The notes below the pieces were generated by a model. The model did no database searches, was not told the origin of the DNA, and saw nothing but the letters and a program-made list of their open reading frames with translations. DNA of 10,447 nucleotides from contig CAZUOL010000054.1 in assembly GCA_964621845.1 (NCBI GenBank), forward strand, positions 1 through 10,447. The letters are read 5' to 3'. Made by a program: the position numbers and the translations under genes. Shown here piece after piece: positions 1-6,244 of the stretch; within the stretch, counting starts at the first letter, position 1, and each line of letters begins with the position of its first letter. The DNA is from CAYRKQ01 sp964621845. Lineage in GTDB: Bacteria > Patescibacteriota > Saccharimonadia > Saccharimonadales > UBA7683.

Positions 1-621
1 GGCAAGACGACGATATTCATTAATCGTAAGATTGTACTGCTCTTTCAAAATGCTCTTCAGATCGCCACCACTGGTATTTATCTGCTTCATGACGGCGTCA
101 ACCTCAGCATCGCTGACTTTGACACCTTTTTCCTTAGCAAATTTTTTGGCAATAGTGGTTTCTTCAGCCTTATCAAGAGCCAGCCGCTTTAAATAATCGA
201 TCTGTCGTTGCCCGTCAGGGGAGCGCAGGTCAGTGGTGCCAAATTGCTCCAGCCAATAGACGTTATGTCTAAGTTGAAACAGATAATCCTCGTAACTTGT
301 ATACTGCCCATTCACTCGCGCAACCGGGAACGGCAAGATTTGTGTCACCCGGTAGGTGAATTCGCTACTATTCTTAGAGACATACAAACGCCAGCCCGTC
401 ACCACCCCGAGAAAGGTCAGTGCTACCAGCACCAGTGAAATCGAGATAAAGGCGACTCGGTGCTTCGAGCGATAAAACGGGTACTTAAACTTGCGCCCTT
501 TTGAAAGCACCGCTTCACGGTGTTCTGATACCGTATCATTCGTAACCGGCCCACTCGGGCCCACTAGTTCACTTTTGGCTACAACTTTTTTAGTTGATTG
601 CCGCTTCAGTGGATTCTTCAA
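1..621 (-). CDS. SurA/PpiC-like membrane-anchored foldase, N-terminal part (runs off window)
   Basis: I read 207 codons without a stop to the left edge, so the C-terminus is missing. The chosen start is TTG at 619-621, because GGAG lies six bases upstream (628-631) and an in-frame stop lies just before it. The start overlaps the end of the upstream PH-domain gene by 32 nt, so translation is probably coupled. The protein has a basic cytoplasmic N-terminus of about 55 residues and one membrane helix at about 56-76. An extracytoplasmic region follows with the SurA_N-type pattern: PFPVARVNGQYTSYEDYL at 97-114, then helices such as EYLKRL-like stretches and KGVKVSDAEVDAVM at 165-178. Family members chaperone exported proteins, and many carry a parvulin (PPIC) domain further on. 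That domain would lie outside the window, so isomerase activity cannot be judged here. The fold assignment is fairly sure. Confidence 0.82.
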   Translation of the reverse strand, partial: MKNPLKRQSTKKVVAKSELVGPSGPVTNDTVSEHREAVLSKGRKFKYPFYRSKHRVAFISISLVLVALTFLGVVTGWRLYVSKNSSEFTYRVTQILPFPVARVNGQYTSYEDYLFQLRHNVYWLEQFGTTDLRSPDGQRQIDYLKRLALDKAEETTIAKKFAKEKGVKVSDAEVDAVMKQINTSGGDLKSILKEQYNLTINEYRRLA

Positions 622-1141
622 GCTCTACTCCGCTTTCTTTAATAACTGTGATTATCTCGCGCTGTCTTTGGGCAGGATGGCCAACTTTGTGAATCACCAG
701 ATCCCCCACCAAAGTCTGTACTATTATTGTACCAAAACCGAGTAAGTTCTCTAGTACACCTTTTTGATCATAATTTACGCTTAATATCCGGCTTAGGCTG
801 ACATCGTTGACGCTACGGCGCTTAAAAATACCTTCTTGATGGATCTGTAATAAGCGCTCCGTTGTTACAACGGTGATCGTAAAATACCAGCCAATCCAAA
901 AGTATAAAAATGGAATTAAACTAATAAAGAACGCTAGAAACACCGGCCCGAAGAAGGCAATAAAAAAATCTGCTGCTGCCACCGTCTTGGTGCTATTAAA
1001 ACTACCGAATATGGCACCGACAAGAATGAAAACAGAGGTGATAATAAGTCCTTTGCGCATAACAATAGGGTGGCGACGGAATACCAAGAGCACCTCTTCG
1101 TCTGCAAGCTGACCGTCAAATTGTTGCTTATGCTTCGCCAC
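590..1141 (-). CDS. PH-domain (bPH2-like) membrane protein
   Basis: The protein has 183 residues. A short cytoplasmic N-terminus with VLLVFRRHPIVMRK (17-30) is followed by two hydrophobic helices at about 31-50 and 59-87. A bacterial pleckstrin-homology-like domain follows: YFTITVVTTERLLQI (86-100), then IFKRRSVNDVSLSRI (105-119) and ENLLGFGTIIVQT (131-143). This layout (helix pair, then a PH fold starting at 'TxxRLL') is typical of the bPH_2 / YdbT-like family, whose exact role is generally unknown. The start codon is GTG at 1139-1141. No Shine-Dalgarno is visible, and an extended -10 box lies only 8 nt upstream, so the mRNA may be leaderless. The gene ends inside the start region of the SurA-like gene (32-nt overlap), so the two form a transcription unit. 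Function is otherwise unassigned. Confidence 0.85.
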   Translation of the reverse strand: MAKHKQQFDGQLADEEVLLVFRRHPIVMRKGLIITSVFILVGAIFGSFNSTKTVAAADFFIAFFGPVFLAFFISLIPFLYFWIGWYFTITVVTTERLLQIHQEGIFKRRSVNDVSLSRILSVNYDQKGVLENLLGFGTIIVQTLVGDLVIHKVGHPAQRQREIITVIKESGVELEESTEAAIN

Positions 1142-1149
1142 TGGCTAAC

Positions 1150-1158
1150 AGTATACCA
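1150..1158 (-). promoter_or_regulatory. Extended -10 promoter for the PH-domain/foldase genes
   Basis: On the minus strand TGG-TATACT ends 8 nt before the GTG start. TG plus one base before the hexamer is the extended -10 form, and no -35 match is visible. Start of transcription 7-8 nt downstream would fall within 1-3 nt of the GTG, giving an essentially leaderless transcript. Inferred by eye. Confidence 0.5.
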
Positions 1159-1187
1159 GGAATAGTCAGTAATGATGTCCGGCGATT

Positions 1188-1676
1188 CTAGATAGCGCTC
1201 AGAGTCTTTTTGATGATGGCTTCGTTTTTTTCAATCAGCTTCAGAAACTGAGAGTGAAGTGGGCTTGGCAATGTATCGAGTGTAAACCAACCTATTTCGT
1301 CAACCACCCCTGGCTCACCTATCCTAACTTTAGATCTATCAACTCGCGCCAAAAAATCGAGTGCTACCCAATGTGTTTTAGTACCATCATCAAGTTTTCG
1401 ATGTACGTCTCGAATTCCAATAAAAATAAGCTCTTTGGGCAAGGTGCAGATCTCCTCTTGGAGTTCACGTTTCATATTTTCTTCTATTGGCACGCCCGCC
1501 TTCAGGCCACCGCCTACGATATCCCAGCGACCATTTTCATCGCGGGCCTTTGCACCCCGCTTCATCATCAAGAAACTACCTTTGCCGTCGTGACACAAGG
1601 CATTCGTACAGACCCCTACATAGCTGACGCCCTTATGCTTGCGTAGAGTATCAGAGTCTAGTTTTTTGAACGGCAT
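1188..1676 (-). CDS. Nudix hydrolase with a degenerate Nudix box
   Basis: The protein has 162 residues and a single Nudix fold. The Nudix box (consensus Gx5Ex7REUxEExGU) sits at 56-78. G56 and R70-E71-L72-x-E74-E75 are present, so the metal-binding catalytic helix is kept. However, the upstream Glu is V62 and the late Gly is C77. The substrate-side context WDIVGGGLKAG (51-61) and the C-terminal strand VDEIGWFTLDTLPSPLH are typical of the family. Members hydrolyse nucleoside diphosphates linked to another group, and this sequence alone does not reveal the substrate. The ATG start is preceded by no Shine-Dalgarno but by TGT-TATAGT placed for leaderless transcription. The next gene on this strand begins 46 nt downstream with its own promoter-like box. 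Confidence 0.88.
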   Translation of the reverse strand: MPFKKLDSDTLRKHKGVSYVGVCTNALCHDGKGSFLMMKRGAKARDENGRWDIVGGGLKAGVPIEENMKRELQEEICTLPKELIFIGIRDVHRKLDDGTKTHWVALDFLARVDRSKVRIGEPGVVDEIGWFTLDTLPSPLHSQFLKLIEKNEAIIKKTLSAI

Positions 1677-1682
1677 ATCATA

Positions 1683-1691
1683 ACTATAACA
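1683..1691 (-). promoter_or_regulatory. Extended -10 promoter of the Nudix gene, leaderless geometry
   Basis: On the minus strand TGT-TATAGT is followed by exactly six bases and then the ATG (1674-1676). Initiation 7 nt past the hexamer would place +1 on the A of the ATG. TATGAT also occurs directly after it but is too close to act as the -10. No clear -35 is present. Confidence 0.5.
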
Positions 1692-1713
1692 CTCGGTCAG
1701 CTGAAGAGTGCGA

Positions 1714-1719
1714 TATAAT
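1714..1719 (+). promoter_or_regulatory. -10 box for tRNA-Arg
   Basis: A perfect TATAAT lies 9 nt before the first base of the tRNA. No convincing TTGACA-like box is seen at 16-18 nt spacing. It is divergent from the Nudix promoter, with the two -10 boxes about 22 nt apart, so the polymerases would compete for this short region. Confidence 0.5.
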
Positions 1720-1728
1720 TACAATAAT

Positions 1729-1803
1729 GCCCCTGTAGTTCAACGGATAGAATAGCTCCGTCCTAAGGAGAAGATAGAGGTTCGATTCCTTTCAGGGGTA
1801 CCA
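1729..1803 (+). tRNA. trnR: tRNA-Arg(CCU)
   Basis: This is a full cloverleaf of 75 nt including an encoded CCA (1801-1803). The acceptor arm GCCCCTG (1729-1735) pairs with CAGGGGT (1793-1799), with a G1-U72 wobble and discriminator A73. The D stem is GTTC/GAAT with GG in the loop. The anticodon arm GCTCC/GGAGA has a 7-base loop GTCCTAA with anticodon CCT at 1762-1764, which reads AGG (Arg). The T arm AGAGG-TTCGATT-CCTTT is present. Oddities are a G-A opposition at the top of the anticodon stem (27-43) and G at position 32 of the loop. It lies 13 nt upstream of a protein-coding gene on the same strand. Confidence 0.95.
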
Positions 1804-1816
1804 AAAACATGAAAGT

Positions 1817-2410
1817 ATGAAGGTTTTGAATTTAGTTTTATTTGCACTATTTTGGGCGGTAGTTGTTTACATAATCAACTGCTTAGTGGCCAGACAATTT
1901 ATGAAGGTTGAATTCAAGATGGCCTTTTTGTACTTTATGACCGTTGCTCTGATAGGTGTGTTCGGCGAAATCTTTCTTGACACAACCTACCGATCTTTCT
2001 TTGGTAAACCACTTTGGTACTACAACATTCTTCCTGTACATCATGGCTTCACTTCTTCTTATGCGGTGGTTATTTGGGGCATACTAGGCTTTTACCTGTA
2101 CTTAATGCACGATAATTTAGCATCAAGATGGTCTATAACAAAAACGAAACACTTGGCGTTAATTTTTAGTATTGAGGCGCTGTTTATTGAAGCTGTGGTG
2201 ACCCTAAGCGCAAAGGTTTTTTTGGGTGACTATCTGTATTACTACCTGCCAAGTGATTTGTGGCATGTTTCTAGCTTCCAAAACATACCATTCTACTTTA
2301 TCTGTGGTGTGGTAATACTCGAAACCATGAAACGTTTTCGCAGTGATCCCTACTTCTTCTCGGCAATGTCAGCTAGCTTAATCTACGTATTAATTTTCCT
2401 ATCTGCATAA
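1817..2410 (+). CDS. Unrecognised six-helix membrane protein
   Basis: The protein has 197 residues with six predicted membrane helices, at roughly 4-24, 34-54, 80-99, 113-136, 154-170 and 179-196. Between helices 2 and 3 is a loop rich in aromatic and polar residues, FFGKPLWYYNILPVHHGFTS (61-80), with paired histidines. A second such stretch, YYYLPSDLWHV, lies between helices 4 and 5. These look like conserved functional loops, but I do not recognise the family and assign no function. The start follows the tRNA CCA by 13 nt with no Shine-Dalgarno and no room for a promoter, so it is probably co-transcribed with the tRNA. A three-codon mini-ORF (ATG AAA GTA TGA, 1809-1820) ends in an ATGA overlap with the start codon. 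The gene converges on ndk with 16 nt between stops. Confidence 0.8.
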   Translation: MKVLNLVLFALFWAVVVYIINCLVARQFMKVEFKMAFLYFMTVALIGVFGEIFLDTTYRSFFGKPLWYYNILPVHHGFTSSYAVVIWGILGFYLYLMHDNLASRWSITKTKHLALIFSIEALFIEAVVTLSAKVFLGDYLYYYLPSDLWHVSSFQNIPFYFICGVVILETMKRFRSDPYFFSAMSASLIYVLIFLSA

Positions 2411-2426
2411 GATGCGGAGCTATTCA

Positions 2427-2930
2427 CTACTTGCCGCGGATGTGCGATTCGTGCGCGAGATGGTATTCAAGCAGCTCTTCAGGCTGAAACCACAAGCTGA
2501 TTTCTTGCTTGGCCTCTTCTGGATCGCCCGATGCATGAATCAGATTTGGAATACTTGTACCATTTGAATTTGCATAATCAAAACTGATGTGGGCATAATC
2601 ACCTCTGATAGTACCGGGCTGAGCCTCTTTTGGTTCAGTAGTGCCAACCATTTTACGTACCAAGGCCACGGCTTGAATACCCTCTAAAACAATGGCAATA
2701 ACAGGACCTGACATCATAAACGCTACAGTCACATCAAAAGCTTCTTGACCACGCCGTGTAATCATCTTGCTAATTCCTTCGTAGTGCTGTTCGTACCGAC
2801 TCTTATCAGGTGAGAGCATTTTTGCGCCAACAATTTTTAAGCCGGCTCTTTCAAAACGAGTCAGAATTTCACCAATAATTCCCCGCTGTATAGCATCTGG
2901 TTTTAAAAGAATCAATGTACGTTCAATCAT
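2427..2930 (-). CDS. ndk: Nucleoside diphosphate kinase, long-insert form
   Basis: NDK transfers the gamma-phosphate between NTPs and NDPs through a phosphohistidine. Signatures in order are LLKPDAIQRG (8-17) with K10, the RxxVGTTEP loop (92-100) with R92 and T98, GTIRGDY (106-112) with R109, and NLIHASGD (129-136) with N129 and the catalytic H132, then KQEISLWF. At 167 residues it is longer than the usual 140-150. The extra length sits mainly between GTIRGDY and NLIH, where about 16 residues replace the usual short linker, plus a C-terminal tail. Similar long linkers occur in archaeal and some other NDKs. AAGGA lies 5-6 nt before the ATG, so this gene is initiated in the ordinary way, unlike its neighbours. 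Confidence 0.97.
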   Translation of the reverse strand: MIERTLILLKPDAIQRGIIGEILTRFERAGLKIVGAKMLSPDKSRYEQHYEGISKMITRRGQEAFDVTVAFMMSGPVIAIVLEGIQAVALVRKMVGTTEPKEAQPGTIRGDYAHISFDYANSNGTSIPNLIHASGDPEEAKQEISLWFQPEELLEYHLAHESHIRGK

Positions 2931-2962
2931 GTTGTTCCTTATAATTAATTTTCATCTGTTCT

Positions 2963-2971
2963 AGTGTAGCA
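2963..2971 (-). promoter_or_regulatory. Extended -10 promoter candidate for ndk
   Basis: On the minus strand TGC-TACACT predicts initiation near 2956. This gives a leader of about 26 nt that contains the AAGGA ribosome site before the ndk ATG. No clear -35 was found. The rest of the 2931-3078 gap holds no gene that I can see. Confidence 0.4.
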
Positions 2972-3129
2972 AATATTACCATTGAGCGTAAGAGGAATTT
3001 TTAACATTGCACACATATTGCCCAACGAGTTTCAACTTATGACAAAATCAATGACTAGTAGGTATTTAACAGTCTTAAATGTCGAGTGTTCACAATTTTT
3101 GCATAATAGCGCTTTTGTTTATTGTTTTG

Positions 3130-3135
3130 TACAAT
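3130..3135 (+). promoter_or_regulatory. -10 box placed for leaderless recombinase transcript
   Basis: TACAAT is followed by six bases and then the ATG at 3142. This is the same spacing as the Nudix promoter, placing +1 on that ATG. There is no strong -35. It supports starting the recombinase at 3142 rather than at the far upstream ATG at 3079. Confidence 0.4.
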
Positions 3136-3141
3136 ATGCGT

Positions 3142-4068
3142 ATGGTACATTACCTGTCTGACACTATAGTAGAATTTTTAGAATACCTAGAAATTGAACA
3201 AAATCGATCGCAAAAGACTATCGCGAATTATCATCACTATCTCATGCGCTTTGTTGATTATGCTGGTGACATTACTGTTGATAAAATTACTACAGAAATA
3301 TTACGCAAATATCGATTGTGGCTGAATCGCTTCAAAGATCAAAACGGTGATGAAATATCAATAATTACCCAGAGTTACCACCTTATTGCTCTACGAAGCT
3401 TTTTAAAGTTTTGTACAAAAAACAACATTAATTCGCTCGCTCCTGAGAAAGTGGAGCTCCCAAAGACTACGCGAAAGCAGGTCACTTTTCTGACACCCGA
3501 AGAACTAGAAGCACTATTCGCACAGCCTGACACTTCTACCCAAATCGGATTACGTGACCGTACAATTTTAGAGCTTTTATTTTCAGGTGGCTTGCGCGTT
3601 TCTGAGTTGGTGTCGTTAAACAAAGACCAAACAAGTACCAAGCGTCGAGAGTTTATGGTGCGGGGGAAAGGCCAAAAAGACCGCCCAATTTTTATGAGCA
3701 ATTCTACTGCTCAATGGATCGATGGCTATCTAGCCAAGCGTACAGATAGCTCCCCCGCTTTATTCATACGTTATGGCGGCACAAGAGAAGAGGATAACAG
3801 CGGTGACTACCTCCGTTTGACCACCAGAAGTGTTCAAAGAATCATCGCCCGCTATGCAAAATTAGCCGGCATTACCAAAAAAGTCTCACCGCACACTTTG
3901 CGCCATAGTTTTGCAACAGACCTGTTAATGAATGGCGCAGACATTAGAAGTGTTCAGACTATGCTCGGCCATAGCGATATTTCTACGACACAAATATATA
4001 CCCACGTTACTGACGCCCACTTGAAAGAGGTACACCAAAAATTTCATAAAGATATTGCCGCCAAATAA
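3142..4068 (+). CDS. Xer-type tyrosine recombinase
   Basis: With the start at 3142 the protein has 308 residues, the usual XerC/XerD size. The N-terminal SAM-like DNA-binding domain (about 5-95) opens with LSDTIVEFLEYLEIEQNRS. The catalytic domain carries the full set of residues: R152 in SGGLRVSEL, K176 in RGKGQKDR, H251 and R254 in PHTLRHSFAT, H277 in MLGHSDISTTQ and the nucleophile Y286 in IYTHV. An open frame extends back to ATG 3079, adding a hydrophobic 19-residue stretch ending at ATG 3136. That extension matches no part of the family and is probably untranslated. Its role is likely chromosome dimer resolution. A mobile-element integrase is possible, but no att sites or cargo are visible. 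It ends 1 nt before the stop of the convergent minor pilin operon. Confidence 0.93.
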   Translation: MVHYLSDTIVEFLEYLEIEQNRSQKTIANYHHYLMRFVDYAGDITVDKITTEILRKYRLWLNRFKDQNGDEISIITQSYHLIALRSFLKFCTKNNINSLAPEKVELPKTTRKQVTFLTPEELEALFAQPDTSTQIGLRDRTILELLFSGGLRVSELVSLNKDQTSTKRREFMVRGKGQKDRPIFMSNSTAQWIDGYLAKRTDSSPALFIRYGGTREEDNSGDYLRLTTRSVQRIIARYAKLAGITKKVSPHTLRHSFATDLLMNGADIRSVQTMLGHSDISTTQIYTHVTDAHLKEVHQKFHKDIAAK

Positions 4069-4069
4069 T

Positions 4070-5089
4070 CTACTTACACTGCGTGTTGTATTGGGATGGG
4101 GCTGAACCAACAGTAAAGAGCTTACAGATACCGTCGCCTACCACTAAAGCATCTGCATTAAACCAGCTGTTTTGATAGGTATCTTCACCGCCCAAACTCA
4201 CTTGCTGCTTCACCCGCTTAAACACGCTCCCAGCACGCGCCGTCACATCAATATCGACTAAATTTTTTATACCAACTGGTTTTGCAGCATTATCTAGAGG
4301 TGAGATTTCATAATCCGCTGTACCATAGACGCCCTGGATCACGACGTAAACATGACCCTGAGCTATATCTGATTCTAAGCCATTTGCCTTAAATGTAGTT
4401 GAACACATATAGCCCGAATCACTTTCACACTGACCAAACTGAACTTTAGAATCTGGTGTTTGAGAAAAATCTAATGACACATCGTCTATTACACGAGTGC
4501 TGGTTGGTTTCACAAAATAGACCGCTTGCTCATAATTAGTGCCACTTTTTTTAATGAAATTAATCCTAATAACTGGTGGGTATTTATTTGAGCTCCAGGT
4601 TGTGGTTGGAGAAAATAGCTTACCACCATCATTAGGTAAAGCATATGGTTCTTCGCTGGCTTTTTCACTCCATCCAATCTTTATTTGTGATGCACCATCA
4701 GCTTTTATTTGCCAAAGTTTTGATTCATCATTATTCGTGACGTCTCTTATTCCATCCGAAGTAAGGTCCACTAGCTGACAGGTAATTACCAGTGAGTCAC
4801 TTTCGCCGAGTTTACCCGATGAGTTCTTACCAAGATAGCCAGAAGCACCTTTACAATTTTGCTGTCCATTTTTTGTGACATCACTATCAGGGTTTTTCAA
4901 CTCACGAATCACATCCTGCACGCCAGATTCAGCCGCATAGTAAGCCCTGGTGCTTAGATCGTAGTTAATAGCTTCACGCTGTTGGCTAATAATCGTTCTA
5001 GCGTAAGCAGAAACTAATATCGTGATGATAATTGAGAATATCACGACCGAAATCATTGCTACCGCACCTGATTGATTCAACCGTTTCAT
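4070..5089 (-). CDS. Minor pilin, PilX/GspK-like
   Basis: This is the last gene of the minor pilin operon (339 residues). The short leader MKRLNQSG is followed by a hydrophobic helix (about 9-31) starting AVAMISVVIFS. Position +5 after the Gly is Ile rather than Glu, the feature that marks GspK-type tip subunits. The segment YYAAESGVQDVIRELKN (50-66) just after the helix is the recognisable PilX_N-type motif. The rest is a large Ser/Thr/Gly-rich extracellular region with several Cys near 222-228 and the C-terminus, which may form disulfides. It would sit at the pilus tip and start assembly. AGGAGA lies about 6 nt before the ATG, and the preceding gene stops 1 nt upstream. No terminator is seen after the stop, so the transcript would run antisense into the recombinase gene. 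Confidence 0.85.
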   Translation of the reverse strand: MKRLNQSGAVAMISVVIFSIIITILVSAYARTIISQQREAINYDLSTRAYYAAESGVQDVIRELKNPDSDVTKNGQQNCKGASGYLGKNSSGKLGESDSLVITCQLVDLTSDGIRDVTNNDESKLWQIKADGASQIKIGWSEKASEEPYALPNDGGKLFSPTTTWSSNKYPPVIRINFIKKSGTNYEQAVYFVKPTSTRVIDDVSLDFSQTPDSKVQFGQCESDSGYMCSTTFKANGLESDIAQGHVYVVIQGVYGTADYEISPLDNAAKPVGIKNLVDIDVTARAGSVFKRVKQQVSLGGEDTYQNSWFNADALVVGDGICKLFTVGSAPSQYNTQCK

Positions 5090-5090
5090 T

Positions 5091-5708
5091 CTAATCTCCT
5101 GCCCCTACTCGAATTACAAAGCTGAACTTTTCTAATGCACAATTCGTTGAGACGTTGGCTTGGGCTGAGCCTTTGCAGCTAATATCTTGGTTATCAGTTG
5201 GGTATTTACTCGAATCAGCCAAGTTAAAGGCACTGACATCGGCGGAACGAATAATACCCGTTACGCGGTAAAGATTCGTTCCATCTATATTATTTACTCT
5301 GAGATAATCTATCTTATAGCGCTTGTCCACCAACACCTCGCCGTCAATCTTTGAGGTACCGTCATTCGGACGTTTAACCAAGCCGAATGTTTCGTTTTTA
5401 TTACTTGACGCCGTGTAAGGTCGCCATACATAGCAGGTCGAAACGTTACACAGTTTTTCGTTATTAGTTTCATCCATTGCAACCGAAGAAAATGCACCGC
5501 CATTAAGTATGGTTTTTGTCATATCATCGGTTAATCTTTGAACACTTTCGGAAAGCTGCTTGCGCGCTACGCCTTTAGTAAATGTGCGGTTAATGCCAAC
5601 AAAGCCGACCGTCGCAATAATCATCACAAAAGTGAACAACGACATCGCCAACATAAGTTCTATTAGCGTGAATCCTTTATTATCCTGTTGTATAAAAAAC
5701 TTGTTCAT
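5091..5708 (-). CDS. Minor prepilin, PilW/GspJ-like
   Basis: The protein has 205 residues with a clean class III prepilin signal: leader MNKFFIQQDNKG, cut after G12 before FTLIELMLAM, with Glu at mature position 5 (E17). The hydrophobic helix spans about 14-36. The assignment to the J/PilW type rests mainly on operon position (third of four) and on RTFTKGVARKQLSESVQRLTDDM-like amphipathic sequence after the helix. Cys pairs occur at CNVSTC and CKGSAQANVSTNC. The start codon overlaps the stop of the preceding gene (ATGA), and GAGG lies 8 nt upstream, so translation is coupled. The product is a substrate of PilD, encoded in this window. Confidence 0.85.
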   Translation of the reverse strand: MNKFFIQQDNKGFTLIELMLAMSLFTFVMIIATVGFVGINRTFTKGVARKQLSESVQRLTDDMTKTILNGGAFSSVAMDETNNEKLCNVSTCYVWRPYTASSNKNETFGLVKRPNDGTSKIDGEVLVDKRYKIDYLRVNNIDGTNLYRVTGIIRSADVSAFNLADSSKYPTDNQDISCKGSAQANVSTNCALEKFSFVIRVGAGD

Positions 5709-6244
5709 TTATTTAGCCTCACAATAAGTTGTGCGCTATCTGTCTTCTGGTTTCCACCACTGGTCAACCAACAGCCACGAATGTAAAAATCAGCATACTT
5801 GTTTATAGCAATATTCCCACTATATTCAATCCAGATTCTTGAGTTAGCATCTCCGCTTACTTCTTTGGTTTGGCCTTTTTTGAGCACGGCATCACTAGCA
5901 TAATAAAACCGATTGCCTGCGCCAAGCACAGCAGGATTATCTATACAAAACTGCTCTTCATAGTTGGTATTTGTAGAAATGACCACATTGGGGCTATCTG
6001 CCAAAGTGTCAACGAGATCCTGTGATGAGCCAGTTTCTGCAAACTTCGATTTAAGTATCTCGGCCTGCTCTTTTAGCTGGTTAACCATGTCTATTCGTTT
6101 ACGAGCCGCCAGGCTAAGTTGAGTTGAACGATTTACAAGACCCCATGAAGTGAACAAAATTAGGGTAAGTAATGTCATCGCGAGCAACACCTCAATGATG
6201 GTATCTCCTTGCTTGTTTACTAATCGAAACCCGCTTAATTTCAT
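5705..6244 (-). CDS. Minor prepilin, PilV/GspI-like
   Basis: The protein has 179 residues. The leader MKLSGFRLVNKQG is followed by DTIIEVLLAMTLLTL. Cleavage after G13 would leave Asp, not Phe or Met, as the first mature residue, while Glu at +5 (E18) is kept. A charged +1 residue is unusual for major pilins but in my experience common in PilV/GspI-like proteins of Patescibacteria. The helix runs to about residue 35, and the remainder is a small globular domain with two Cys (CIDNP and RGCW). It has ATGA overlaps with both neighbours and GAGG about 7 nt before the ATG. It is second in the operon, as expected for GspI/PilV. Confidence 0.83.
   Translation of the reverse strand: MKLSGFRLVNKQGDTIIEVLLAMTLLTLILFTSWGLVNRSTQLSLAARKRIDMVNQLKEQAEILKSKFAETGSSQDLVDTLADSPNVVISTNTNYEEQFCIDNPAVLGAGNRFYYASDAVLKKGQTKEVSGDANSRIWIEYSGNIAINKYADFYIRGCWLTSGGNQKTDSAQLIVRLNK

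Noticed and set aside
208..438. Plus-strand ORF of 76 codons near the left edge
   Set aside because: It lies antisense to the SurA-like foldase, which has a coherent membrane helix and family motifs.
1254..1646. Plus-strand ORF of 130 codons opposite the Nudix gene
   Set aside because: It is the reverse-frame shadow of a clear Nudix hydrolase. Its composition is unlike a real protein.
3064..3080. ATTTAA-5 nt-TTAAAT inverted repeat before the recombinase, considered as a dif or att core
   Set aside because: Xer sites have two 11-bp arms around a 6-8 bp centre. Here the arms are six AT-only bases, which is easily chance.
3142..4068. Recombinase as integrase of an integron or phage
   Set aside because: There is no attC array, phage gene or direct repeat flanking a block, and length and motifs fit a housekeeping Xer protein.
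4060..4080. A bidirectional terminator between the recombinase and the minor pilin operon
   Set aside because: The two stop codons are 1 nt apart and no hairpin with a T-run is present on either strand.
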